Below are positions 8,152 through 16,685 of a stretch of DNA of 64,000 nt, piece by piece. Numbering within the stretch: the stretch's first letter is position 1; every line of letters starts with the position of its first letter. Source of the stretch: Jiangella gansuensis DSM 44835 (GTDB lineage: Bacteria > Actinomycetota > Actinomycetes > Jiangellales > Jiangellaceae); the NCBI RefSeq assembly GCF_000515395.1, contig NZ_KI911782.1, forward strand, positions 4,990,070 to 5,054,069, read 5' to 3'. A program made the translations under genes and the position numbers. The notes beneath the pieces are model-generated. The model did not search any database and was not told where the DNA came from. It saw only the letters and a list, made by a program, of their open reading frames with translations.

Positions 8152-9597
8152 TCAGCCGTCCAGCCAGGGGTCCTCGGGGCGCTCGCGGTCGAACGTGGGA
8201 CGCGGGTCCTTCCAGTGGCCCCGGGTGAAGTCGGGCACCTTGACCGACTGCATGCGACCGCGCTTCATCGACTCGTGGCTCAGCGGGATGACCGAGCACC
8301 AGGCCGCGGAGTCGTAGACGTCGATGTCGGGCGTCATGCCCAGGCGCATCAGCTGGACCAGCCGGAAGATGGCGATGAAGTCACCGCCGCCGTGGCCGCC
8401 GTACTGGTCGGCCAGGTCCTCGAGGGCCGGCCACAGCCAGTGGTCGTGCTCGGCCATGATGGAGTTGAAGGTGCTGCCGGTCCGCCAGGCGTGGTTGGTG
8501 TGCCCCAGCGACTCCAGGTAGATGCGGGCGTTGTCGAGCTGGACGGTGCCGCGGGTGCCGGTGAGGCTGGTCTCGCGGGAGTACGGGTGCGGCGAGTTTA
8601 CGTCATGCTCGACCCGGATCATCAGGCCGTTCGCGGTCTTGATGAGAGCGGTGTGGCGGTCGCCGGAGATGTACTCGTCGTCGTCCCAGGAGGAATGGTC
8701 CGGCCCGACGCGGGGGTCCTCCTCGCGGAACAGGGCGAGGTTCATGGGCGGTGAGGCCACCGCGACGAGTTCGTCGAAACGGTCGCCGCGATTGATGTCC
8801 ATGGCCGCGGAGACCGGGCCGAGGCCGTGCATCGGGTAGTGCAGGGCGTTCATGCGGGTCTGCCACCGCCGCCGCCAGTGCTCCGGGTGGTAGGCGCCGC
8901 CGAAGAGGTACGGCCAGCGCAGGTCGTGCACGTAGCCGCCGGAGGCGTGCTGCAGGTCGCCGAAGAGGCCGGCCTTGGCCATGTTGAACATCCGCAGCTC
9001 GGGCCGGAAGTAATTCACGTTCTCCAGCAGCATGCAGTGCTTGCCGGTGCGCTCGGAGGTGCGCACCAGGTCCCAGATCTCGTCCAGGTACGGCGAGATG
9101 GGCAGCTCGATGGCGACGTGCTTGCCGTTCTCCATGGCCGCCTTGGCCTGCGGGTAGTGCCATTCCCACGGGGTGGCGATGTAGACGAGGTCGATGTCGT
9201 CCCGCCGGAGCAGGTTGAGGTAGTCCTCCTCACCGTTCGAGTAGCCCACCGGCTCGACGTCCTGGAAGCCCTGGGCCATGATCCGCCCGATGGTGCGGTT
9301 GACCCGCTCCGGCACGATGTCCGCGACGGCGGTGACCTTGGAGACAGCGCCCCAGCGCACGTCCTGGCCGCCGCCACGCTGGCCGACCCCGATCAGGCCG
9401 ACTCTGACCTCCTCGAAGCCTTCGAACGGCACCTCGGCCATGGACTTCTCGCGGCCGGGGACGCGAGGCGGCTCGCGGCGAGTGTCCGCGGCTGCGGTTG
9501 TAGTGGCGGCCGCGCCGGCGACACCGGCTGCGCCCAGGGCCGCACCCGACCGGATGACGTCACGGCGGGACGGTCGGAACCTGTTCGGACGGGACAC
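8152..9597 (-). CDS. exported Gfo/Idh/MocA protein, GH109-like glycosidase
   Basis: Starting from GTG 9597, with GAGGAG 8 bases upstream, the product is 481 residues. It opens with a Tat signal (RPSRRDVIRSGAALGAAG). A Rossmann NAD-binding motif (VGLIGVGQRGGG) and the KHVAIELPISPY segment follow. The C-terminal part has the GGHGGGDFIAIFRLVQ and DIDVYDSAAWCSVIPLS signatures seen in GH109 alpha-N-acetylgalactosaminidases, which use tightly bound NAD to cleave GalNAc. Export plus the GalNAc-type catabolic operon directly upstream on the same strand (125-bp gap) fits a role in releasing GalNAc outside the cell. Substrate is inferred from family and context. Confidence 0.82.
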   Translation of the reverse strand: MSRPNRFRPSRRDVIRSGAALGAAGVAGAAATTTAAADTRREPPRVPGREKSMAEVPFEGFEEVRVGLIGVGQRGGGQDVRWGAVSKVTAVADIVPERVNRTIGRIMAQGFQDVEPVGYSNGEEDYLNLLRRDDIDLVYIATPWEWHYPQAKAAMENGKHVAIELPISPYLDEIWDLVRTSERTGKHCMLLENVNYFRPELRMFNMAKAGLFGDLQHASGGYVHDLRWPYLFGGAYHPEHWRRRWQTRMNALHYPMHGLGPVSAAMDINRGDRFDELVAVASPPMNLALFREEDPRVGPDHSSWDDDEYISGDRHTALIKTANGLMIRVEHDVNSPHPYSRETSLTGTRGTVQLDNARIYLESLGHTNHAWRTGSTFNSIMAEHDHWLWPALEDLADQYGGHGGGDFIAIFRLVQLMRLGMTPDIDVYDSAAWCSVIPLSHESMKRGRMQSVKVPDFTRGHWKDPRPTFDRERPEDPWLDG

Positions 9598-9644
9598 CCG
9601 AATCACTCCTCTGATCGAACCTGCAAATTTTGATCCGATAGCGA

Positions 9645-9675
9645 GCATTATTGAGCAGCCAGGCTCGGCCCACAA
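9645..9675 (-). promoter_or_regulatory. possible promoter of the GH109-like gene
   Basis: On the minus strand TTGTGG (complement of 9670-9675) is followed after about 18 bases by ATAATG (complement of 9645-9650), 47 bases before the GTG start. This is an AT-rich island in an otherwise GC-rich gap of 125 bp, so the gene may have its own promoter besides read-through from the upstream operon. Confidence 0.4.
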
Positions 9676-9722
9676 GGGGTGGAACGGGTGAAATCCCCCG
9701 AGCGTCACCGCCGCCCGGCGAA

Positions 9723-10556
9723 CTACGCCCGCAGCACGCCCAGCAGCCGGGCCGCCTCGGCCGCCACGGCGTCCCGGCCGGCGCCCACGTAGCGGCGCGG
9801 ATCGGTCAGCGCGGCATCGCCGTCCAGCCGGCGGCGCACCTCGGCGGTGAACACGCCGTTGAGGTGCGTGGCGATGTTGACCTTGGTGATGCCGCTCTCG
9901 ACGGCCTTGGTCAGCTCAGCGTCCGGCACCCCGGACGAGCCGTGCAGGACCAGCGGGACCGCGACGGCCGCGCGCAGGTCGGCGATGAGGCCGTGGTCCA
10001 CGACGGCGTCGCGGGTGCGCATGGCGTGGGACGTCCCGACCGCCACGGCCAGCGAGTCGACCCCGGTGGCACCGGCGAAGGCGGCCGCCTCGGCGGGGAC
10101 GGTGCGCGCGCCGGGTGCGTGTACGCCGTCCTTGCCGCCCACCTCGCCCAGCTCCGCCTCCACCGCCACGCCACGGGCATGGCAGTGCTCGACGACGGAC
10201 CGCGTGGCCGCGACGTTGTCGTCGTAGTCGAGCTTTGAGGCGTCGAACATGACGCTGGGGAAGCCGAGCTCCACCGCCTCGCGGACCAGGGCGGCGTCCT
10301 CGGCGTGGTCGAGGTGGACGCACACCGGCACGCTGGCCGCCCGTGCCACGGCGAGCGTCGCCAGCCCGATCGGTTCCAGCGTGCCGTGGTAGCGCACGCA
10401 GTTCTGGCTGATCTGCAGCACCACCGGGGTGCCGGCCAGCTCGGCGCCGGCCACCAGGGCCTCGGCGTGCTCGAGCAGGATGACGTTGAAGGCGCCGACG
10501 CCGCGGTCGCGGGCGACCGCCCGGTCGAACAGCTCGGTGATCGGGGTCAGGGTCAT
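9723..10556 (-). CDS. class II fructose/tagatose-bisphosphate aldolase
   Basis: 277-residue class II aldolase of the GatY/KbaY/FbaA family: Zn-dependent cleavage of a ketose bisphosphate to dihydroxyacetone phosphate and glyceraldehyde 3-phosphate. Visible features are GAFNVILLEHAEA near the N-terminus, the metal-binding HLDHAED segment near residue 80, FDASKLDYDDN, AELGEVGGKDG, the second metal histidine in VLHGSSGVPD, and GITKVNIATHLN. Its ATG overlaps the stop of the PfkB kinase gene (ATGA). The neighbouring kinase and SIS protein favour tagatose 1,6-bisphosphate over fructose bisphosphate. The last gene of a four-gene operon. Confidence 0.88.
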   Translation of the reverse strand: MTLTPITELFDRAVARDRGVGAFNVILLEHAEALVAGAELAGTPVVLQISQNCVRYHGTLEPIGLATLAVARAASVPVCVHLDHAEDAALVREAVELGFPSVMFDASKLDYDDNVAATRSVVEHCHARGVAVEAELGEVGGKDGVHAPGARTVPAEAAAFAGATGVDSLAVAVGTSHAMRTRDAVVDHGLIADLRAAVAVPLVLHGSSGVPDAELTKAVESGITKVNIATHLNGVFTAEVRRRLDGDAALTDPRRYVGAGRDAVAAEAARLLGVLRA

Positions 10557-11482
10557 ACGACTCGCTCCGCGGACAGGGTGGGCAGGAAACGGCGATAGGC
10601 GGCGAGGTCGACCTCGCCGGCGACGTCGGCGAGCACCGCCGCGGCACCCAGCGCGGCCGCGCCGGCCAGCGCGTCGGGCCAGGGCGTGCCGGACAGCTGG
10701 GCATGCACGAGAGCGGCGACGGCGGCGTCCCCGGCACCCGTCGGGTTGCCGGTCACGCCGGCCACCGCGGGGACCCGCCACACGCCGTCGGCGTCCGCGC
10801 CGAGCAGGCCGTCGGCACCGCGCGACACGACGACGTGCCGAGCCCCGAGCGTCACCAGCCGGCGCGCGGCCGCCAGGACGTCGTCGCCGGTGGCGATGCC
10901 GGCCAGCTCGTCGGCGTTCGGCTTGACGAGGTCGGGCCCGGCCTCGATGGCCGCCAGCAGCGGCGGCCCGGAGGTGTCGACGGCGACGGGCACACCGGCG
11001 TCGCGGGCCAGCCCGACCAGCCGGGCCGGCAGGTCCGGTGGCGCCGCGGCCGGCAGGCTGCCGGAGACCACCAGCGCCCCCGCACCGGACAGCGCGTCGG
11101 CCGTGGCGGCCAGGAAGGCGACCCATTCGGCCTCGGTCAGCGGGCGGCCGGGCTCGTTCAGGGCCGTGGCCTCCCCATGAGCGTCGACGACGGTGACCGT
11201 GCGGCGGGTCTCGGCCGCAACCGGCACCGCCTGCACCCGGAAGCCGTCGTGGGCGGCGGCGCGCAACGCGTCGACCAGCCAGGTACCGGTCGGCCCGCCG
11301 GCGGGCACCACGACCCGGACGGGCACATCGAGCGCGCGCAGGACCCGGGCCACGTTGACGCCCTTGCCTCCGGGCCGTTGCAGCACCCGGCCGACCCGGT
11401 GCGACGCGCCCGGCGTGAGCGCTCCGACTTCATACGTGACGTCGGCGGCCGGGTTCGGTGTCACGCAGACCACGTGGCTCAC
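10553..11482 (-). CDS. PfkB family 1-phosphofructokinase/tagatose-6-phosphate kinase
   Basis: 309-residue ribokinase-fold sugar kinase. GTG start at 11482 overlaps the upstream ROK gene stop (GTGA). Motifs: VVCVTPNPAADVTYEV at the N-terminus, the GGKGVNVARVL substrate loop near residue 37, LVKPNADEL, and the catalytic/anion-hole GNPTGAGDAAVAA near 250. The family phosphorylates fructose 1-phosphate, fructose 6-phosphate or tagatose 6-phosphate. Coupled translation with an aldolase and position after a SIS isomerase suggest tagatose 6-phosphate. Fructose 1-phosphate kinase remains the alternative, but no PTS genes are nearby. Confidence 0.88.
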   Translation of the reverse strand: MSHVVCVTPNPAADVTYEVGALTPGASHRVGRVLQRPGGKGVNVARVLRALDVPVRVVVPAGGPTGTWLVDALRAAAHDGFRVQAVPVAAETRRTVTVVDAHGEATALNEPGRPLTEAEWVAFLAATADALSGAGALVVSGSLPAAAPPDLPARLVGLARDAGVPVAVDTSGPPLLAAIEAGPDLVKPNADELAGIATGDDVLAAARRLVTLGARHVVVSRGADGLLGADADGVWRVPAVAGVTGNPTGAGDAAVAALVHAQLSGTPWPDALAGAAALGAAAVLADVAGEVDLAAYRRFLPTLSAERVV

Positions 11483-12396
11483 GAGATCAGCTCCCAGGCC
11501 AGCAGCCCGGCGCCGACGCACCCGGCGAGGTCGCCAAGTTCGGCCGGCACCACCCGCGGCACCCGGTGGAACGTCAGCCGCTGCGCCAACCGCTCCCCCA
11601 GCGGATCGACCACGAGGTCGGCGGCCTCGCCGAAGCCGCCCCCGACAGCGATGATCTCCGGCGCGACGATCCCGGTCAGCATCGCCAGCCCGCGAGCCAG
11701 TGCGTCCAGTGCCTCGTCCCACACGGCGACGGCCGCCGGCTCGCCCGCGCGCACCAGTGCGGCGACGTCACGGCTGCCGTCGACCGGCCGTCCCGTCGCG
11801 GCCGTGTACCGGCGGGCCACCGCTGCGGCCGAGGCGACGGTCTCGAGGCAGCCGCGCCCGCCGCACGCGCACGGCAGACCGGTGCCGACGTCCACGTGCC
11901 CGATCTCGCCGGCATACCCCGCACCGGCGAACAGCCGCCCGTCCAGGACGAGCGCGGCCGCGATCCCCGTACCGACCGGCAGGAAGACGCTGTCTCGGGC
12001 GCCGCGGCAGGCGCCCACACGGTGCTCGGCCAGGCCACCGGCACGCACGTCGTGCCCCAGCACCACCGGGCAGTCCAGCCGCCGGGCCACGAGGTCGCGC
12101 AACGGCACGTCGCGCCACCCGAGGTTCTCCGCGGCGACCGCCAAGCCGGCCTGCTCGTCGACGATGCCGGGCACCACCAGGCCCAATGCGGCCGGCCCAC
12201 CCGAGTCGGCGGCGGTCAGCTTCTCGACCACCGCAACGACGGCGTCGACGACCGGCTGTGCGTCGAGCCCGGGCGGTGGCGTGGCGACGCGGGTCAGGCG
12301 GCTCACGGTGCCGTCGGCGGCGACCACGCCGGCCTTGACGGAGGTGCCGCCGACATCGACGGCGACGACCGGCGGAGCGCTCTCGATGGGCCGCAT
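11479..12396 (-). CDS. ROK family sugar kinase
   Basis: 305-residue ROK kinase. It has the ATP-binding VAVDVGGTSVKAGVV at the N-terminus, the catalytic GHDVRAGGLAEH region, LPVGTGIAAALVLDG, and the zinc motif CACGGRGCLE near residue 175 with an upstream histidine (GEIGHVDVG). ROK kinases phosphorylate glucose, N-acetylglucosamine, N-acetylmannosamine and similar hexoses at O6. In this operon it would give the 6-phosphate of the imported amino sugar, since the importer is an ABC system that delivers unphosphorylated sugar. One base separates its ATG from the stop of the upstream SIS gene. Confidence 0.88.
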   Translation of the reverse strand: MRPIESAPPVVAVDVGGTSVKAGVVAADGTVSRLTRVATPPPGLDAQPVVDAVVAVVEKLTAADSGGPAALGLVVPGIVDEQAGLAVAAENLGWRDVPLRDLVARRLDCPVVLGHDVRAGGLAEHRVGACRGARDSVFLPVGTGIAAALVLDGRLFAGAGYAGEIGHVDVGTGLPCACGGRGCLETVASAAAVARRYTAATGRPVDGSRDVAALVRAGEPAAVAVWDEALDALARGLAMLTGIVAPEIIAVGGGFGEAADLVVDPLGERLAQRLTFHRVPRVVPAELGDLAGCVGAGLLAWELIS

Positions 12397-12397
12397 C

Positions 12398-13291
12398 TCA
12401 GCCGGCCGGGAGGACGACCGACCGGGTCAGGTGCCGCGGCTGGTCCGCATCCAGCCCGCGGGACTGCGCGACGGCGACCGCCAGCCGCTGCGCCACGACG
12501 AGATGGGCCATCGGGTCCAGGTCGCTGGTGACGAAGCCGGCACCGGTGGCGGCGACGTCCGCGGCCAGCCCGGACGGCGGCGGGCCGAAGGACCACACCA
12601 GCCGTCCCTGCTCGGCGATCGAGATGGGCCCGTGCCGGTAGTCCATTGCCGGGTACGCCTCGGCCCAGAACTGCGCCGACTCGCGCAGCTTCAGCGCCGC
12701 CTCGTGGGCCAGGCCGACGGTCCAGCCACGCCCGACGAAACTGATCTGCTCCGCGCCGGTCCACGCGTCCAGCGGCTCCGCGAGCGCCTTCTCCGCGTCG
12801 TCGATGACCGGGCCGAGATCGTGCCCGAGGTGGGCACGCAGCAGGGCGAGTGTCGTCGTCGCGCACCGGGTCTGCACCACCGACCGCTCGTCGGCGAAGT
12901 CCAGCACGACCGACTCGGCGGCCGCGCCCACGACCGGCGAGTCCGCCACCGCGGTGATGGCGACCGTCCGGGTGCCGGACCCGGCCGCGTCGACGGCTGC
13001 CAGCAGGTCGAGGATCTCGGTGGTCGTGCCCGAACGGGTGATGGCCACGATGGTGTCGTAGCGGCGACCCCGGGGCACCTCGGACGCGGCGAACGCGTCG
13101 GTCTCGCCGGCTCCGGCCGCCTCGCGTAGGGCGGCGTAAGCCATGGCCATGAACCACGACGTGCCACAGCCGACCACCGCTACCCGTTCACCGGCGGCCG
13201 GTAACACCCGCATGGCCGGATCCAGGATGTCGGCGACGCGGCCCCAGCAGGCCGGCTGGCTGGCGATCTCCGCCCGGACGTGTTCGCTCAT
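12398..13291 (-). CDS. SIS-domain sugar isomerase/deaminase (AgaS/GlmS-like)
   Basis: 297-residue protein with two SIS domains and no glutaminase domain. The first has VAVVGCGTSWFMAMAYAAL and ITRSGTTTEILD (phosphosugar loops); the second has FVGRGWTVGLAHEAALKLRE. SIS proteins of this type isomerise or deaminate amino-sugar phosphates. Next to ROK, PfkB and tagatose-type aldolase genes, the best fit is galactosamine-6-phosphate deaminase/isomerase giving tagatose 6-phosphate. Start ATG 13291 is preceded by GAGGAG. It is the first gene of the operon and faces the divergent importer across a 261-bp regulatory region. No N-acetyl deacetylase gene is seen in the window. Confidence 0.85.
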   Translation of the reverse strand: MSEHVRAEIASQPACWGRVADILDPAMRVLPAAGERVAVVGCGTSWFMAMAYAALREAAGAGETDAFAASEVPRGRRYDTIVAITRSGTTTEILDLLAAVDAAGSGTRTVAITAVADSPVVGAAAESVVLDFADERSVVQTRCATTTLALLRAHLGHDLGPVIDDAEKALAEPLDAWTGAEQISFVGRGWTVGLAHEAALKLRESAQFWAEAYPAMDYRHGPISIAEQGRLVWSFGPPPSGLAADVAATGAGFVTSDLDPMAHLVVAQRLAVAVAQSRGLDADQPRHLTRSVVLPAG

Positions 13292-13370
13292 CGAGTGATC
13301 GTCTCCTCGTCCCCTGTCGAGCCCACGTCGGGCTCTGTCGCGGCTTGCATCATATCGAGCGAACAACGGA

Positions 13371-13510
13371 TGAAACGAGCAGAGTCGGTCAGCGTCGGTC
13401 ACCGCGATCATGATTGCGGTCGGGTCACGAACCATTGACACGGCTCGGCGACTCCACAAACATGGGTACCCACATTCGACAGATTGTGCGCGAAACGCGC
13501 ATGAAACGCG
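13371..13510. promoter_or_regulatory. divergent control region with repeated GAAACG half-sites
   Basis: Three copies of a GAAACG half-site lie between the two operons: TGAAACGAGC (13371-13380), CGAAACGCGC (13491-13500) and ATGAAACGCG (13501-13510), the last two in direct tandem at 10-bp spacing. TTGACA at 13435-13440 is a candidate -35 box for the importer operon. The DeoR regulator encoded at the end of that operon (16686) is the obvious candidate to bind these sites and would then be autoregulated. Confidence 0.5.
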
Positions 13511-13552
13511 TATAAACAATCATCGATCATCGGACCCTTGTTGGAGGCGGAC

Positions 13553-14806
13553 GTGAGACGACTGGTGTCTTTGGCGGCGGCTGGCGTGGCGGCGGGCCTG
13601 ACGCTCACCGCCTGCGGGTTCGGCGGCGACGACAGCGGTAGCGGCGGTGACGGCGACGGCGACGGCGGTTCGACCAGCCTGGACCTGCTGGTGCCGCAGT
13701 ACAGCGACGGCACCACGGCGCTGTGGGAAGAGATCATCGCCTCTTTCGAGGAGGAGAACGACGGCATCACGGTCAACCTCGAGGTGCAGTCGTGGGACAA
13801 CATCAACGACGTCATCCGCACCAAGGTGCAGGCCGGTCAGGCGCCGGACATCCTGAACATCGACGCGTTCAGCGGCTTCGCCAAGGACGACCTGCTGTAC
13901 CCGGCCGAGGACGTGGTGTCCGCGGAGACTCTGGACGACTTCCAGGAGTCCTTCGTGGAGAACGCGTCGTTGGACGGCACGGTGTACGGGCTGCCGATGA
14001 TCGCCTCGGCGCGAGCGCTGTTCTACAACCAGGATGTGCTGACCCAGGCCGGCATCACCGAGCCGCCGGCCACCTGGGACGACCTCCTCGCCGCGGCCAC
14101 GGCCGTCACCGATCTGGGTACGGGCGTGTACGGCTACGGTATGCCGCTGGGCAGTGAGGAGGCTCAGGCCGAGACGTCCATCTGGACCTTCGGCGGCGGC
14201 GGTTCGTGGAGCGACGGCGACACGATCACCGTCGACACCCCGGAGAACCTGGCCGCGCTCGAGTTCATGAAGACCATGATCGACGCCGGCGCCACCCAGC
14301 CGGACCCTGGCGCCACCGACCGCACCCCGATGCTGGACGTGTTCGTGCAGGGCCAGATCGCCATGGCGGTCGGGTTGCCGCCCACGATCGGGCAGATCGA
14401 GGAGCGCAACCCCGAGCTCAACTACGGCATCGCGCCGGTACCCACCCAGGACGGCTCCCCGGTCACCCTCGGTGTCGCCGACCACCTGATGGCGTTCCGC
14501 AACGACGACGACAAGCAGGACGCGATCCGCGCCTTCCTCGACCACTTCTTCAGCCCCGAGGTCTACCTGAGCTTCGTCGACACCGAGGGCTTCCTGCCCA
14601 CGACGATGTCCGGCGCCGAGGGAACGGCCAACGCCGAGCGGTTCGCCGACTTCCTCGCCGTGCTGCCGGACGCGCGGTTCTACCCGAGCACCAATGAGGC
14701 CTGGGCCGCCACCCAGGGTGCGCTGCAGACCCTCGTCGGGCAGATCCAGACCCAGGACGCCGCGTCCGTCCTGCAGCAGATCCAGGCCAGCGCCGACGAC
14801 GCATGA
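13553..14806 (+). CDS. ABC transporter sugar-binding lipoprotein (family 1)
   Basis: The start is GTG 13553, 5 bases after GGAGG. The 417-residue product has a short signal peptide ending in the lipobox LTAC, then an acidic Gly/Ser linker (GGDDSGSGGDGDGDGG). The family 1 solute-binding fold follows (LVPQYSDGTTALWEEI, NIDAFSGFAKDDLLYP). It would sit on the outer face of the membrane and deliver a sugar to the two permeases that follow. No ATPase is encoded here; a shared MsiK-type ATPase elsewhere is expected, as usual for actinobacterial carbohydrate importers. Likely ligand: the amino sugar processed by the divergent operon, or a GalNAc-containing oligosaccharide. Confidence 0.9.
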   Translation: MRRLVSLAAAGVAAGLTLTACGFGGDDSGSGGDGDGDGGSTSLDLLVPQYSDGTTALWEEIIASFEEENDGITVNLEVQSWDNINDVIRTKVQAGQAPDILNIDAFSGFAKDDLLYPAEDVVSAETLDDFQESFVENASLDGTVYGLPMIASARALFYNQDVLTQAGITEPPATWDDLLAAATAVTDLGTGVYGYGMPLGSEEAQAETSIWTFGGGGSWSDGDTITVDTPENLAALEFMKTMIDAGATQPDPGATDRTPMLDVFVQGQIAMAVGLPPTIGQIEERNPELNYGIAPVPTQDGSPVTLGVADHLMAFRNDDDKQDAIRAFLDHFFSPEVYLSFVDTEGFLPTTMSGAEGTANAERFADFLAVLPDARFYPSTNEAWAATQGALQTLVGQIQTQDAASVLQQIQASADDA

Positions 14807-15741
14807 CCGCCCAGACCCAGACCCGCCCCGGCGGCCGGCCCACCCGCCGGCCGCGGGGCGGGCCCTCCCGCTGGGGCGCGTTGGCCCGGGCGCTGCCCTG
14901 GCTGGGTCCCACGCTGGTGCTCATGGCCGGGATCGTGTTCTTCCCGGCCGGCTACATGCTCTGGACGTCGTTTCGCGACCTGAGCCAGTTCGGCGTCGAC
15001 AACGGACCGGCCGGCTTCGACAACTACGCCCGGCTGCTGGATTTCACCGCGCTGCCGCGGGTGCTGGGCAACACGGTGCTGTGGGTGGTCGGCGTGGTGG
15101 TCGTCACCGTGGTGATCTCGCTCGGGCTGGCCCAGTTCCTCGACAAGGCGTTCCCCGGCCGCCGGCTGGTGCGGCTCACCATCATCATCCCGTGGGCGGC
15201 CAGCGTCGTCATGACCACCACGGTCGTCTACTACGGGCTCGACCCGTTCTACGGCATCATCAACACCTTCCTGGTGGACGTCGGACTCCTGGACCGGCCG
15301 TACGGCTTCACCCGCAACGCCGTCCCCGCGTTCTTCACCGCGATGGGCATCGCCGTGTTCGTGTCGCTCCCGTTCACGACGTACACCCTGCTGGCCGGGC
15401 TGCAGACCATTCCGCCGGACATCCGCGAGGCCGCGCAGATGGACGGTGCCGGCCCCTGGGCGACCTATCGGCGCATCATCCTGCCGCTGCTGCGCCCGGC
15501 GCTGGCCGTGGCCACGATCATCAACATCATCAACGTGTTCAATTCGCTGCCGATCCTGCAGGTCATCACCGGCTCGATCCCCGGCTACAACGCCGACACG
15601 ACCACCACGCTGATCTTCAAGTTCATCCGGGCGGACCGGCAGATCGACACCGCCAGCGCGCTGAGCGTCGTCAACTTCCTGATCGTGCTCGCCGTCATCC
15701 TCGTCTACCTGCGGGTCGTGCGGCCCATGAGGGAGGACTGA
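14803..15741 (+). CDS. carbohydrate ABC transporter permease 1
   Basis: 312-residue MalF-type permease with an Arg/Pro-rich cytoplasmic N-terminus and six transmembrane helices. The EAA loop that docks the ATPase is seen as DIREAAQMDGAGPWATYRRIILPLLRPA near residue 206. The start overlaps the binding-protein stop (ATGA), so the two are translationally coupled. Works with the permease at 15749. Confidence 0.92.
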   Translation: MTAQTQTRPGGRPTRRPRGGPSRWGALARALPWLGPTLVLMAGIVFFPAGYMLWTSFRDLSQFGVDNGPAGFDNYARLLDFTALPRVLGNTVLWVVGVVVVTVVISLGLAQFLDKAFPGRRLVRLTIIIPWAASVVMTTTVVYYGLDPFYGIINTFLVDVGLLDRPYGFTRNAVPAFFTAMGIAVFVSLPFTTYTLLAGLQTIPPDIREAAQMDGAGPWATYRRIILPLLRPALAVATIINIINVFNSLPILQVITGSIPGYNADTTTTLIFKFIRADRQIDTASALSVVNFLIVLAVILVYLRVVRPMRED

Positions 15742-15748
15742 CCCCTCC

Positions 15749-16669
15749 ATGACCACTGCCGCCACCACCACGCCACCACCGGCCGACCCGGCCGCGGGCG
15801 CCGCCGCGCTGCAGCTCGACGCCCGGCGCCGCCCCCGCCGGCCCGGTGGAGCCCGCCGTCCGCTCATGGCCGCCGGCGGCGCCGTCATCGCCCTGGTGTT
15901 CGTGCTGCCGTACCTGATCATGCTGATCGGCTCGTTCAAGTCGCGGGCGGAGATCCTGCAGGTGCCGCCGACGTACCTGCCGCAGGAGTGGCTGCCGTCG
16001 AACTACGTGAACATGTGGTCGACGCCGGAGACGCCGCTGCCGTACAACCTGGTGTCCACCATCGTCATCGCCGTGAGCGCGACGCTGCTGGTGCTCTGCG
16101 TCGCGGCGCCCGCGGCCTACTACACCGCGCGGTTCCGGTTCCCCGGCCGCCTGGTCTTCCTGCTGCTGGTGTTGTGCACGCAGATGCTGCAGCCGACGGT
16201 GCTCGCGGCCGGGCTGTTCCGGCAGTTCGTCACCCTCGGCATCAACGACACCTGGCTGGCGATGATCCTGGTCAACGGCGCGTTCAACCTCTCCTTCGCG
16301 GTATGGATCATGCACAGCTTCTTCGCCGCGATCCCGCGTGAACTGGACGAGGCGGCCGCTCTGGACGGCGCGTCGCGGCTGCAGATCCTGCGCCGCGTGA
16401 CCCTGCCGCTGGTCTGGCCAGGCGTCGTCACCGCCATCATCTTCACGTTCGTGGCGTGCTGGAACGAGTTCGCCGCCAGCCTCGTCATCCTGACCACAGC
16501 TGAGAACCAGCCACTCTCGGTCGCGCTGACCAAGTTCGTCGGCCAGTACGAATCGGCCTGGCAGTATGTGTTCGGGGTGTCGATCGTCGGCATCGTCCCG
16601 GTCGTGATCCTGTTCGCGCTCATCGAGAAGCGCCTCGTGGCAGGACTCACCGCAGGAGCCGTCAAGTAG
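15749..16669 (+). CDS. carbohydrate ABC transporter permease 2
   Basis: 306-residue MalG-type permease. A Pro/Ala-rich N-terminus precedes six membrane helices. The EAA loop reads ELDEAAALDGASRLQILRRV near residue 200. The gene starts seven bases after permease 1, and the regulator at 16686 follows 16 bases after its stop, so all four genes form one operon. Confidence 0.92.
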   Translation: MTTAATTTPPPADPAAGAAALQLDARRRPRRPGGARRPLMAAGGAVIALVFVLPYLIMLIGSFKSRAEILQVPPTYLPQEWLPSNYVNMWSTPETPLPYNLVSTIVIAVSATLLVLCVAAPAAYYTARFRFPGRLVFLLLVLCTQMLQPTVLAAGLFRQFVTLGINDTWLAMILVNGAFNLSFAVWIMHSFFAAIPRELDEAAALDGASRLQILRRVTLPLVWPGVVTAIIFTFVACWNEFAASLVILTTAENQPLSVALTKFVGQYESAWQYVFGVSIVGIVPVVILFALIEKRLVAGLTAGAVK

Positions 16670-16685
16670 GAAAGGGGACGCCCAC

